The notes below the pieces were generated by a model, which worked only from the letters and a program-made list of their open reading frames with translations, was not told the DNA's origin and did no database searches. A stretch of 64,000 nucleotides of DNA. Origin: JBPOFM01 sp041391925 (GTDB lineage Bacteria; Bacteroidota; Bacteroidia; Flavobacteriales; Flavobacteriaceae). A program made the position numbers and the translations under genes. Location: positions 62,001-126,000 of the forward strand of contig JAWKNA010000008.1 of the NCBI GenBank assembly GCA_041391925.1, in the 5' to 3' direction. Shown here piece by piece: positions 45,831 to 54,990 of the stretch (its first letter is position 1; every line of letters begins with the position of its first letter).

Positions 45831-47540
45831 CTAAATCAAAAGTGGTAATATTAACACATCCCGTAACAGTATTTTCCAATCGGACAAATATAGTCTGTGG
45901 GTTACTTATATTTTGATATGGACTTCCCAAAGCTGCATTATCAGAAAGTGCATCTGCCTGAGATATATGATAACTGACAATCACATTAGGTTGTCCATTG
46001 ATTGCCTCTGCAGTTTTTGTAGTCAAATCAAAAAACTCTAATTCATCAAGAGAGTTATTTTCATCACATAATTCATAATCCTGAATAGTGGAAATGGTTG
46101 GTAAAGGATTAACTATCAAATCTAATTCAACAGTATCAAAACAACCTGACGCATCATTTTCAACCCTAGCATAAATAGTTTGAAAAAAAGCAATTGTATT
46201 TGTAAAAGGACTAGTAAGTTCATTATTACCACTATCGGCATCTGATTGTGATATATGGTATGTAATGGACATTCCTGTTTGGCCATTTAAAATTTGAGCC
46301 TCTCTTAACGTTAGGTCAAAACTGGCAATGCCGTCCGTATTATCGTCACACACTTCTATTGCAGTAGGAGAGTTTGCCATTGGCAATGGGTCAACGATTA
46401 AATCAAGGCTTGTTGTATCAAAACAGTTAGTGGTATTATCTTCAAGCCTCACATAAATTGTTTGTGGGTTGGAACTATTTGTATAGGGAATTCCAAGTGG
46501 ATTGATTCCTAAATCTGCATCGGATTGAGAAATATAATATGAAACTGTAATTCCAGTTTGGCCATTTAGTAACTCTGGGGTCGCTTCGTCCAAATTGAAG
46601 TTGGCCAAACCATTGCTATTGGTATCACATTCATAAAGTGGTTGAGGGACCGTCACAGCTGGTAAAGGATTTACATTAAGATTGAACGTTGTGTATCCAT
46701 AACAATCCGGTGTAGCATTTGCAAATGACCTCACATATATTGTTTGAGGATTGGTTAAATTTGTATAGGTTGAAGGATTAGGAATTGGACTAGTGTTTCC
46801 TTCAGCATCTGCTTGAGATTCAAAATACGTCACCGTATAATCAGCCGGCAATTGACTTCCTAATATTATGGAAGATTGTGTCAACAGATTAAATTGACCA
46901 ATACCATCATTACTTGCATCATCACAAATGAACATATCATCTGGTTGATTGGCCATGGCGCGATCATTTACAATCAAATTAAAAACTGGATTAGTAGAAA
47001 CTGCTGTACAATTAGCTGTTCCGGTGCTTTCCAATCTAACATATATAGGTTGTGGATTGATTGTATTTACATATGGGCTAGTAAGTGGGTTAGATTCTGC
47101 ATCTGCATCCGCAAAAGATGTGTAATAAGTAACCTCAAAATTTGCCGAGGGTTGACTACCCAAAATTGTGGCAGTTTGGGATTCTAAATCAAATTGTTCA
47201 AAACCATCATTAGAAACATCGTCACAAACCATCAAATCAGGAACAGGATTGATAGTTGGCTCATCAATTATATTTATTGTGAATGAAGATGTATCATAAC
47301 ACCCAGAACTTTGATATTCCAACCTTGCATATATAATCTGACCATCAGTTCCTGAATAAGTACTAGGGTTGGCTATGCTATTCATGTCGGAATCAGCATC
47401 TGATTGTGACTCGTGGTATGTAATTACATAACTAGATGTGTCAGTTATTGAACCAAGTATCAAAGGATTGTTTTCTGTGAGATCGAAATTATATGGAGCT
47501 GCACCAGGATTGCATAAAAACAAATCTTGCACTGAATCAA
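43010..47540 (-). repeat. Array of about 16 tandem repeats of ~95 codons in the adhesin gene
   Basis: Each unit carries CD.N.DG...FDL, then ILNGQ, Y..SQADA, NPQTIYVR and a GC.....L.L.V core. About seven units lie in the A+T-rich part and about nine in the G+C-rich part. Units are diverged at DNA level but clearly related as protein. Confidence 0.8.
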
Positions 47541-49260
47541 TGGCAATATCAGGATAAAATTCAATTACTATGGAATCATTAGCTTGACATGTACCTGAAA
47601 AAATTACATCTACACTATAAGTACCGGCTTCTGTTACATTAATTGTTGAACCTGTCTCTCCAGCAATTTCCACCCCATCTTTATACCATACATGAGTGGC
47701 ATTAGGTGCTTGAGTATCTAAGGTGACCGTTCCTCCATAACATTCGGCGTTTCCTGCAGCAATAGTAATATCATCACCTAATTCACCACCTAAATTAAAA
47801 CTTCCTGCTTCTAAAAAGATAGCGGAATCCCAAATAGAATCTCCTTCGTCTGCAACAACTAATTTGATTTCATAAGTAGCTCCCATTATGACGTTAGCTG
47901 TTGCGGTGAGCACTTTAGTTCTACCACCATAATTTGTTTCATTGACTGGTGGATTGTAGCCTTCAAAATAGCTTGGATTTGCAGTACAGGTGCCAGAATT
48001 ATTAATATTTGTTACACTAACAGGAACTCCATTAGGCAATACGGCCAAATTAGTATATGCCGTGGTACCAACTTCTCTCAATAGAAAAGCAAAGCTGTCC
48101 GCAAAACTGCACTCTGTGCTACCATCATATTCCTCGGAGGCCATTAAAAAACGGAAACTGATGGTGTCTCCGGTGGGAACGAAGTTGAATTTAATAAATG
48201 CAGCATCATTTGTATCTGTTTGCCCCAATGCAAGATTTAAATCTGCATCGCCCCCTTGATTATTATCAAAACTTACCAAGTTGCCATTTATGATATTTCC
48301 TCCTGCTGCAGCTCTTCCTGTAGACAATACCACACCTTCTTCAAAAGGAAAATTTATGGCACCTCCCTTATTGAAATAGCCATAATTTTTACCCTGCAAA
48401 TTTGTGGGCGATCCATTGACTTGGAACGAAAAATTATCTACAGCAGAACATCCACCGGAGACTAAAACATTTTCTATTAATTCCTGAGGAGTGTACAAAG
48501 ACTCTGGATATGCTGAATTATTGATACTTACTATTGCTTGTAAAACCAAGACAGAAATCGTTGCTGTGTCTGAACACCCCTGAGGATTTGTATCCGTCGC
48601 AGTAAATGTGACATTATAGGTTCCAGGATTATTAAAAGTGTGTGATACAGATTGACCTGCTTGAACAGGGCTACCATCGGCAAAGTTCCAACTGTAAGTA
48701 GCACCTGTATTATCCTCAGAAAAAGTGGCACTTCCATTAAAATCTACCGATGCTCCTGGGAAAATTGTAATGACGCCAGAACCATTGGGAAGCGGATTGG
48801 TACTATCTATAGACGCATTTATGGTTTGGCAAGGTTCAGCACATAATATATCAGCAATAAAACCTGCCCCTTGGACTGTTCCGTTGCTTATGAATTGCAA
48901 AGTCAAGCAGCCACTTGTATTGGCTGTAGTGGCAGAAACCATTCCGGGACTAAAGGTTGTACCTCCCGAATAACTTCCAATTACTGGAGAGGAGGTATCT
49001 GGCCCATCATAGATGGTCAATATATCTTGGTTGAGTTGAGTGGTAAAACTCGTAAAATTCAAAATGATAAAATCTCCTGGGTTTTCTGCACAAATAGTTG
49101 TGACGAAGTTTTCATTTGGACCGTAATTTGCAGCCCCACCACCAGAATCATAAAACTTATCAGGAGCACACCTATTGAATGTGCCGTTTTGCATTATAAT
49201 ATCCTGCGAAAAGGTACTCAATGAAAAAAGAAAAACAATAAAAATGTAAAAATTCCTCAT
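45145..49260 (-). CDS. Giant T9SS-secreted repeat adhesin, N-terminal ORF
   Basis: This 1371-residue frame starts MRNFYIFIVF with a signal peptide ending at TFSQ. Domains in order are a CUB-like domain (residues about 30-140), a PKD domain (about 150-240, ending SHTFNNPGTYNVTFTATD), and a choice-of-anchor L domain (about 250-490, with EEGVVLSTGRAA and FLMASEEYDGS). An Ig-like repeat (about 495-580) and then roughly 95-residue tandem repeats follow (CDxNxDGxxxFDL ... YHxSQADA ... NPQTIYVRLE). Two compensated shifts occur near 45420-45465, and the frame is lost near 45230. The product is probably a cell-surface adhesin exported by the type IX system. Together with 42181-45144 it would be about 2,360 residues. 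Confidence 0.9.
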   Translation of the reverse strand: MRNFYIFIVFLFSLSTFSQDIIMQNGTFNRCAPDKFYDSGGGAANYGPNENFVTTICAENPGDFIILNFTSFTTQLNQDILTIYDGPDTSSPVIGSYSGGTTFSPGMVSATTANTSGCLTLQFISNGTVQGAGFIADILCAEPCQTINASIDSTNPLPNGSGVITIFPGASVDFNGSATFSEDNTGATYSWNFADGSPVQAGQSVSHTFNNPGTYNVTFTATDTNPQGCSDTATISVLVLQAIVSINNSAYPESLYTPQELIENVLVSGGCSAVDNFSFQVNGSPTNLQGKNYGYFNKGGAINFPFEEGVVLSTGRAAAGGNIINGNLVSFDNNQGGDADLNLALGQTDTNDAAFIKFNFVPTGDTISFRFLMASEEYDGSTECSFADSFAFLLREVGTTAYTNLAVLPNGVPVSVTNINNSGTCTANPSYFEGYNPPVNETNYGGRTKVLTATANVIMGATYEIKLVVADEGDSIWDSAIFLEAGSFNLGGELGDDITIAAGNAECYGGTVTLDTQAPNATHVWYKDGVEIAGETGSTINVTEAGTYSVDVIFSGTCQANDSIVIEFYPDIAIDSVQDLFLCNPGAAPYNFDLTENNPLILGSITDTSSYVITYHESQSDADSDMNSIANPSTYSGTDGQIIYARLEYQSSGCYDTSSFTINIIDEPTINPVPDLMVCDDVSNDGFEQFDLESQTATILGSQPSANFEVTYYTSFADADAESNPLTSPYVNTINPQPIYVRLESTGTANCTAVSTNPVFNLIVNDRAMANQPDDMFICDDASNDGIGQFNLLTQSSIILGSQLPADYTVTYFESQADAEGNTSPIPNPSTYTNLTNPQTIYVRSFANATPDCYGYTTFNLNVNPLPAVTVPQPLYECDTNSNGLANFNLDEATPELLNGQTGITVSYYISQSDADLGINPLGIPYTNSSNPQTIYVRLEDNTTNCFDTTSLDLIVDPLPMANSPTAIEVCDDNTDGIASFDLTLREAQILNGQTGMSITYHISQSDADSGNNELTSPFTNTIAFFQTIYARVENDASGCFDTVELDLIVNPLPTISTIQDYELCDENNSLDELEFFDLTTKTAEAINGQPNVIVSYHISQADALSDNAALGSPYQNISNPQTIFVRLENTVTGCVNITTFDLVVLPLPSVVSPTPLSVCDDNVSDGSTSIDLGVKDNEITGGNPQYTVSYYLTQADAEAGTSPLPDPYTNTSNPQTVYVRVVDSSTGCHDTTELLLQVEQAPLPNVPSPLEYCDPDSDGFGVFIRPMPRHRSPAARAGPTVSYHETMADAENNVNPLSSPYSNIVSYSQTVYVRVESATIATDCATIVELQLVSTTPPQIEDRHRWRYVTTMPTALRSSTDHKGFEIRRA

Positions 49261-49584
49261 TTGATGACGATTGTGGAAATTTTTAAATTAATCCTGATTG
49301 GAAAACGACTGTTTTAAAAATAATGTCTTTATAACCTAAAAAGAATCAAACGATTAACTCAAAAAAACCAAAACTCGAATTTTAAGCGATTTTAAATAAG
49401 CGGGAAATTTAAGAAAATTTAACTAATAACTTTGCGGAATTTTGAAGAAAGATTAGAGTTTAACAGTTTTAAATCTTTAGAATTATTTTATCCTCCTCAG
49501 GTTAAATTGGTCATAAAATCAAGGTTGCTTGACATCGCATAAGTATTATAATTCGTAATTTTGCCAAAAATCATTAGATTAGAA
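49261..49584. other. Intergenic region between the adhesin and the NifU-like gene
   Basis: This 324-base A+T-rich divergent region contains no ORF. It carries a -7-like TAACTTTG at 49427-49434 without a good -33, and the probable NifU-gene promoter at 49529-49563. Both divergent promoters must lie here. Confidence 0.6.
49529..49563 (+). promoter_or_regulatory. Probable promoter of the NifU-like gene
   Basis: TTGACA begins at 49529 and TAATTTTG lies at 49556-49563, with 24 bases between TTG and TA, slightly longer than the usual 17-23. The ATG at 49585 follows 21 bases later. This placement argues against the TTG start at 49561. Confidence 0.4.
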
Positions 49585-50478
49585 ATGAAAATCTCCATAA
49601 AAGAAACCAACAATCCTTCCATCTTAAAATTTGAAGCCGATTCGTTTCTTACCAACCATCAGAATTATGAGTTCAATAATATTGATGAAGCTGCTGCATC
49701 GCCTTTAGCCCAACAATTATTTTATTTACCTTTTGTGAAGAAAGTCTATATTTCTGGAAATTTCATAGCTATTGAGCGGTACAACATTGTAGAGTGGAAA
49801 GAGGTTGAAAGAGAAGTTGCAGAACAAATTGAAAACTATTTAAACAACAACGGGATTATTATCAGTGACACAGTGGTCAGTAAAAAAGTGCCTCTAACGG
49901 TGTATGCCGAAAGTACACCAAATCCATCTGCGATGAAATTTGTTGCCAATAAAAAGCTCGTTACCGCAGCACACGATTTTACGTCCATTGATGAGGCAAG
50001 ATATTCTCCATTGGCAACTCAATTGTTTCATTTGCCGTTTGTAAAAGGCGTTTTTATGGACGAAAATTACATCTCTATCACAAAATACGATGTTGCAGAA
50101 TGGAATGACATCACCATGGAACTTCGTGAATTCATTAGAAATTATATCGAAAATGGCAAAGAAATTGTCGTACAAAATGCTCCTGAAGTCCTAAAAAAAA
50201 CATCTGAGCAATTGGACAAAAGCTTCGAAAGCCTTGATGATACCTCAAAAGAAATCATCAATATATTGGAAGAATATGTGAAACCTGCTGTTGCCAGCGA
50301 TGGTGGCAATATCCAATTTGAATCATATAATCCTGAAAGTAAAATGGTGAAAGTGATTTTACAAGGGGCCTGCAGTGGCTGTCCTTCTTCTACCTTCACA
50401 TTAAAAAGTGGAATTGAAAATATGCTTCGAGAAATGATGAAAGGAAAAGTTGAGCTAGTGGAAGCAATAAACGGTTAA
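49585..50478 (+). CDS. NifU-family iron-sulfur scaffold protein with two Nfu N-terminal domains
   Basis: The 297-residue protein begins at ATG 49585 (MKISIKETNNPS). It has two copies of the Nfu N-terminal domain: ASPLAQQLFYLPFVKKVYI near residue 45 and YSPLATQLFHLPFVKGVFM near residue 145. A single NifU C-terminal domain follows with GACSGCPSSTFTL near residue 265, where the CxxC binds a [4Fe-4S] cluster. It should carry and transfer Fe-S clusters in the cytoplasm. A TTG 24 bases upstream is a less likely start. Dodecin follows 50 bases downstream. Confidence 0.92.
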   Translation: MKISIKETNNPSILKFEADSFLTNHQNYEFNNIDEAAASPLAQQLFYLPFVKKVYISGNFIAIERYNIVEWKEVEREVAEQIENYLNNNGIIISDTVVSKKVPLTVYAESTPNPSAMKFVANKKLVTAAHDFTSIDEARYSPLATQLFHLPFVKGVFMDENYISITKYDVAEWNDITMELREFIRNYIENGKEIVVQNAPEVLKKTSEQLDKSFESLDDTSKEIINILEEYVKPAVASDGGNIQFESYNPESKMVKVILQGACSGCPSSTFTLKSGIENMLREMMKGKVELVEAING

Positions 50479-50528
50479 ATTTTCTGTATCTTTATTGCTC
50501 AAACAATTTCTAATCAAAAATTCAAAAA

Positions 50529-50729
50529 ATGTCAGTATTAAAAGTTATAGAAATCATGTCCAATTCCAATGAGAGTTGGGAAGATGCCACACGAAAAGCC
50601 GTAAAACATGCTGCAAAAAGTGTAAAAAACATTAAATCTGTATATGTCAGAGAACAAAGCGCTGTCGTTAAGGATAATGAAGTGACCGAATTTAGGGTCA
50701 ACCTAAAAATCACTTTTGAAGTCAATTAA
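50529..50729 (+). CDS. Dodecin family flavin-binding protein
   Basis: The 66-residue protein reads VLKVIEIMSNSNESWEDATRKA at the N-terminus and EFRVNLKITFEV at the C-terminus, the dodecin pattern of one helix on a three-stranded sheet. Dodecins form hollow 12-mers that store flavins or coenzyme A. It follows the NifU-like gene and ends before a terminator. Confidence 0.93.
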   Translation: MSVLKVIEIMSNSNESWEDATRKAVKHAAKSVKNIKSVYVREQSAVVKDNEVTEFRVNLKITFEVN

Positions 50730-50750
50730 ATGTTTCAAAAAAAATAGATA

Positions 50751-50776
50751 AGCACTCTTTAACGAGTGCTTTTTTT
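50751..50776 (+). terminator. Terminator after dodecin
   Basis: AGCACTC (50751-50757) pairs with GAGTGCT (50764-50770) across TTTAAC and is followed by TTTTTT. Confidence 0.85.
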
Positions 50777-50867
50777 ATGGAGCTATATTTCACTAACTTT
50801 GAGATATACGAAGTTTTATATTTATACTTTTCTTTCCTTTTTTAGCTAAGGTCACAATGAAAACAAT

Positions 50868-52904
50868 ATGACTCACGAATATACCAATCAATTAATTAAA
50901 GAAACGAGTCCTTACTTATTGCAGCATGCACACAATCCTGTCAATTGGTATGCATGGAATGACGAGACATTGTCAGTGGCCAAAAAAGAAAATAAGCTTA
51001 TTGTCATTAGTGTGGGATATGCGGCTTGTCATTGGTGCCATGTCATGGAGCATGAAAGTTTTGAAAATGAGGAAGTGGCTCAAGTAATGAATGACCATTA
51101 CGTTAGCATTAAAGTAGACAGGGAGGAACGCCCAGATATTGACCAAGTGTATATGAATGCTGTGCAATTGATGACAGGAGCTGGTGGCTGGCCCATGAAT
51201 GTTGTTGCCCTACCAGATGGAAGGCCAGTTTGGGGTGGAACTTATTTCAGAAAGGAACAATGGATCAATGCCCTGGAACAAATTTCCAATTTATATAAAA
51301 CCAATTCTGAGAAGCTAAACGATTACGCGAATCAGTTAGAGCGTGGTATTAAAAACTTGGATATTGTAGCATTTAATTCAGATGACCCTATTTTTTTGAC
51401 CGAATTTATTTCCGAAACCATTGATAATTGGTCCCAACAATTTGACTACATCAATGGTGGAATGAGGAGAGCTCCAAAGTTTATGATGCCCAACAATTAT
51501 CATTTTCTATTGAGATATGCCTATCAAAAAAACAATGAAGAACTGAAACACTATGTCAATCTTACCTTGACGCAAATGGCCTTTGGAGGTGTGTTTGATC
51601 AAATTGGTGGTGGTTTTTCACGATATTCTGTGGATGAAAATTGGCATGTGCCACATTTTGAAAAAATGCTTTATGACAATGCGCAAATGGTCAGTTTATA
51701 TGCAGATGCATATTTGATTACCAAAAATGAATTGTACAAAGAAACAATCATTGAAACTTTAAAATTTGTTCAGCAAGAACTTACAGGAGATGAAGGCAAT
51801 TTTTATGCATCCCTTGATGCCGATAGCAATGATAGTGAAGGAAAATTGGAAGAAGGCGCTTATTATGTATGGAGAAAAGAGGAATTAAAATCTATTTTGA
51901 AAGAAGATTTTGAATTGTTTTCAGAATATTATAATGTTAATTCATATGGCCTTTGGGAGCATGAAAAGTATGTATTGATTCGCAAGGTTGATGATGTATC
52001 CTTTTCGAAAATTAATCACATAACTTCGGAAGAATTAGCAAATAAAAAAAAATCTTGGAAACAACTTCTAGTTAAAGAACGAAACAAACGGCAACGACCA
52101 AGATTGGACGACAAAACCCTAACTTCATGGAATGCATTGATGTTAAAAGGTTACGTCGATGCTTATCGGGCTTTAGGAGAAAAAACCTATTTGGAAGCAG
52201 CCACAAAAAACGCTGAGTTTATCATCAATAAGCAAATGACTGATGATGGTGGATTAAATCACAATTATAAAAAGGACAGAAGTACAATCAACGGATTTTT
52301 GGAAGATTACGCAGCAACCATTGATGCTTTCATAGCATTATACGAACAAACTTTGAACACCAAATGGCTTATTTTTTCAAGAGATTTAACCAATTATACT
52401 TTCGATCATTTTTTTGATGCTCAGAGTAACCTGTTCTTTTTCACTTCCAATAACGACACCGATCTAATTAGTAGAAGTATAGACTATAGGGATAATGTTA
52501 TTCCCGCAAGTAATTCCGTCATGGCAAAAAACTTGTTTAGGTTATCACATTATTTTGATAATGAACATTTCTCCAAAGTTGCTAAAACGATGTTGAACAA
52601 TATAAAACCTGAAATAAAAGAATATGCCTCGGGTTATTCCAATTGGCTTGATATGATGCTCAACTATTCAGAACCTTTTTATGAAGTGGCAATCATCGGA
52701 AATGATGTTTTTGATAAAGTTTCAGAATTAAATACCTATTACATTCCAAACAAAATAATCGTTGGAAGTATCAAAGAAGAATCCTTACCTTTACTTGAAA
52801 ACAGGTACGTTGAAGACAAAACGCTTATGTACGTGTGTGTCGATAAGACTTGTAAACTTCCCACCAAGAGTATACTAGAGGCTTATAACCAATTAAAAAA
52901 CTAA
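50868..52904 (+). CDS. Thioredoxin-domain DUF255 protein (YyaL/SPATA20-like)
   Basis: The 678-residue protein starts with an atypical thioredoxin domain: SPYLLQHAHNPVNWYAW near residue 15, YAACHWCHVME with a CHWC motif near residue 57, and TGAGGWPMNV near 105. The rest resembles an (alpha/alpha)6 glycosidase barrel, with GGVFDQIGGGFSRYSVD and WHVPHFEKMLYDNAQ. This is the YyaL/spermatogenesis-associated protein 20 family, whose activity is unknown. A TAACTTTG -7-like element lies at 50794-50801. DUF1304 follows two bases after its stop. Confidence 0.9.
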   Translation: MTHEYTNQLIKETSPYLLQHAHNPVNWYAWNDETLSVAKKENKLIVISVGYAACHWCHVMEHESFENEEVAQVMNDHYVSIKVDREERPDIDQVYMNAVQLMTGAGGWPMNVVALPDGRPVWGGTYFRKEQWINALEQISNLYKTNSEKLNDYANQLERGIKNLDIVAFNSDDPIFLTEFISETIDNWSQQFDYINGGMRRAPKFMMPNNYHFLLRYAYQKNNEELKHYVNLTLTQMAFGGVFDQIGGGFSRYSVDENWHVPHFEKMLYDNAQMVSLYADAYLITKNELYKETIIETLKFVQQELTGDEGNFYASLDADSNDSEGKLEEGAYYVWRKEELKSILKEDFELFSEYYNVNSYGLWEHEKYVLIRKVDDVSFSKINHITSEELANKKKSWKQLLVKERNKRQRPRLDDKTLTSWNALMLKGYVDAYRALGEKTYLEAATKNAEFIINKQMTDDGGLNHNYKKDRSTINGFLEDYAATIDAFIALYEQTLNTKWLIFSRDLTNYTFDHFFDAQSNLFFFTSNNDTDLISRSIDYRDNVIPASNSVMAKNLFRLSHYFDNEHFSKVAKTMLNNIKPEIKEYASGYSNWLDMMLNYSEPFYEVAIIGNDVFDKVSELNTYYIPNKIIVGSIKEESLPLLENRYVEDKTLMYVCVDKTCKLPTKSILEAYNQLKN

Positions 52905-52906
52905 CC

Positions 52907-53266
52907 ATGAAAACATTGCAATTAGTCTTAATCCTCATTATTGCCATCGAACATTTATATTTTTTGGCTTTGGAAATGTTTTTATGGACCAAGCCAAAAG
53001 GCATTAAAGCTTTTGGGCTGAAAACAAAGGAATTTGCTGAAGAAACAAAGGTCTTGGCTGCCAATCAAGGTTTGTACAATGGGTTTTTAGCGGCAGGTTT
53101 AATCTACTCCCTAATTGTAAAAGATTCAAATACAGCTGTTTTTTTCTTGGTTTGCATTGCCATTGCTGGAATTTACGGAGCCTATTCTACAAAAAAGGTG
53201 AAACTATTCTATATTCAGACAATTCCTGCAATAATTACATTAATCTTAACGTTTTTAATTTCATAA
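52907..53266 (+). CDS. DUF1304 family membrane protein
   Basis: The 119-residue protein has four hydrophobic segments, with HLYFLALEMFLW near residue 20 and NQGLYNGFLAAGL near residue 50, which define DUF1304. It is an inner-membrane protein of unknown function. It starts two bases after the DUF255 stop, so they are co-transcribed. Confidence 0.88.
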   Translation: MKTLQLVLILIIAIEHLYFLALEMFLWTKPKGIKAFGLKTKEFAEETKVLAANQGLYNGFLAAGLIYSLIVKDSNTAVFFLVCIAIAGIYGAYSTKKVKLFYIQTIPAIITLILTFLIS

Positions 53267-53308
53267 CTTTCAAAGTTTTTCTTTTTTTTGCAAATAAATA
53301 TTTTTATT

Positions 53309-54010
53309 ATGAACAAAACACATTTATTTTTAACGTTGACTTTGCTTTCCTTTTTTCTTGGGAATGCGCAAGAACTTATTGACGGTCAGCTGAATGGAGG
53401 CAATAGAGTTAATGGTCTTATTTCTACCACGCCAGTAGTTTTGAATGAGACTGTAGAAGGCTCACCCTATATCAATGATGAATTTTTACCAGCGAAAATC
53501 TCAGCATCCGAGGACAATGTATTTTACGTACGTTACAACGCCATAGCAGATCAATTTGAAGTTAAAGGAGAAAACAATAAAGCTTATGCATTAAATAAAT
53601 ACAGAAGAGATATCGTTGTTCAGTTGGTCGGGGTAAAAAAGACTTACCAAGTATTTGGGTATTTGGATGAAAACGACAACGAAAATTTTGGATATTTTGT
53701 TATTATCAATGGGAAAGATTCTAATGTGAAGTTACTAAAAAAAGAAAAGAAATTCTTCATTGGAGAAAAAGTAGCGACCACAAGCTATGATACCCCTAAA
53801 CCAGCAACTTATAAAAGAGCAAATGACGAATATTATATAAAGGTAGGTGAAGATGCAGCCATTGAAATGCCAACAAATAAAAAGGACATTGCCAAACTAT
53901 TCCCAAAACAAGAAAAAAATATTTTGAGTTTTATTAAAGAAAATAAAATCAAAACAAAAAAGGAAGAAGATTTAAATATGCTGATGGAATATATAAATCA
54001 GATAAGTTAA
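53309..54010 (+). CDS. Hypothetical secreted protein
   Basis: I do not recognise this 233-residue protein. It begins at the ATG giving MNKTHLFLTLTLLSFFLGNAQ, a clear signal peptide; a TTG 21 bases upstream would spoil it. The mature part is beta-rich up to about residue 165 (QLVGVKKTYQVFGYLDEND). A Lys-rich helical tail follows (DIAKLFPKQEKNILSFIKE). It has no cysteine-based motif. A terminator follows, so it may be a single gene. Confidence 0.75.
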   Translation: MNKTHLFLTLTLLSFFLGNAQELIDGQLNGGNRVNGLISTTPVVLNETVEGSPYINDEFLPAKISASEDNVFYVRYNAIADQFEVKGENNKAYALNKYRRDIVVQLVGVKKTYQVFGYLDENDNENFGYFVIINGKDSNVKLLKKEKKFFIGEKVATTSYDTPKPATYKRANDEYYIKVGEDAAIEMPTNKKDIAKLFPKQEKNILSFIKENKIKTKKEEDLNMLMEYINQIS

Positions 54011-54036
54011 AAATCTATTCTAGCATTTATATTAAA

Positions 54037-54070
54037 GGCGCTTCTCTAGACATTTAGGAAGCGCTTTTTT
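54037..54070 (+). terminator. Terminator after the hypothetical secreted gene
   Basis: GCGCTTC (54038-54044) pairs with GAAGCGC (54058-54064) and is followed by TTTTTT. Confidence 0.8.
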
Positions 54071-54177
54071 AATGTAATCATTTTTAAGTGATATTCACGA
54101 TTAATAAGCCAGAAACTTTTCCTTATGGTCAAGAATCTTTAATTTTATAAATTAATCAAAAAATTTATTAAATAAAC

Positions 54178-54990
54178 ATGGACATACAAAAATGGATTGA
54201 CACAGGATATGATTTACTGATTATTTATACCCCAAAGCTCATAGCAGCCATCCTTATATGGATTATCGGATCCTGGGTGGTAAAAATGATCATCAAAGGA
54301 ATCAGAAAAGCTTTGGATAAAGGAGATTATGACCTAAGTCTAAAAAAATTCTTAATCAACCTGATTGGATGGATTTTAAAGATTGTCCTCATTATTGTAG
54401 TGTTGGGAACTGTTGGTATTGAAACTACTTCATTTGCAGCACTTATTGCAGCCGCAGGTTTAGCGATTGGTTTGGCACTACAGGGTTCATTGGCCAATTT
54501 TGCTGGAGGTGTATTAATCATGATTTTCAAGCCCATAAAAGTTGGCGATTTCATTGAAGCGCAAGGGGAAGCAGGTACAGTAAAAGAAATTGAAATTTTT
54601 ACTACAAAATTAACCTCTCCAGATAATAAAGAAATCATAATCCCAAACGGAAAATTGTCCAATGATAACATCGTCAATTATTCTGCTTTGGACATGCGAC
54701 GCGTGGACATGGTGTTTGGGGTTGGCTATGATTCTGACATTAAACAGACAAAAGATTTATTGATGCTACAATTAACATCACATCCATTAGTCCTGAAAGA
54801 ACCAGCACCATTGGTAAGGCTTTCTGAATTGGCTGATAGCTCTTTGAACTTCAACGTTAGGCCGTGGGTAAAAACCTCCGATTATTGGAGTGTATATTAT
54901 GACATTATAGAAAGTTCAAAAGATGCATTGGATGCTGCTGGTATTGAAATTCCATACCCACACAATGTTCAGATAAATAAGGAAAACTAG
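54178..54990 (+). CDS. Small-conductance mechanosensitive channel (MscS family)
   Basis: The 270-residue protein has three membrane segments. The pore-lining third helix is glycine/alanine-rich (FAALIAAAGLAIGLALQGSLANFAGG, about residues 82-107, cited in two overlapping halves in the family). The beta domain follows with PIKVGDFIEAQGEAGTVKEI and IIPNGKLSNDNIVNYSA. It should open under membrane tension to release osmolytes. The length matches the E. coli MscS class. Its stop overlaps tsaB on the opposite strand by four bases. Confidence 0.95.
   Translation: MDIQKWIDTGYDLLIIYTPKLIAAILIWIIGSWVVKMIIKGIRKALDKGDYDLSLKKFLINLIGWILKIVLIIVVLGTVGIETTSFAALIAAAGLAIGLALQGSLANFAGGVLIMIFKPIKVGDFIEAQGEAGTVKEIEIFTTKLTSPDNKEIIIPNGKLSNDNIVNYSALDMRRVDMVFGVGYDSDIKQTKDLLMLQLTSHPLVLKEPAPLVRLSELADSSLNFNVRPWVKTSDYWSVYYDIIESSKDALDAAGIEIPYPHNVQINKEN

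Noticed and set aside
42439..45916. Many plus-strand ORFs of 60-140 codons across the G+C-rich island
   Set aside because: Few stops occur by chance in G+C-rich DNA; the minus strand encodes the adhesin repeats, and none of the plus frames shows a known motif.
43010..47540. Repeats as a CRISPR-like or satellite array
   Set aside because: The repeats are about 285 bases, coding, and conserved at protein level rather than DNA level.
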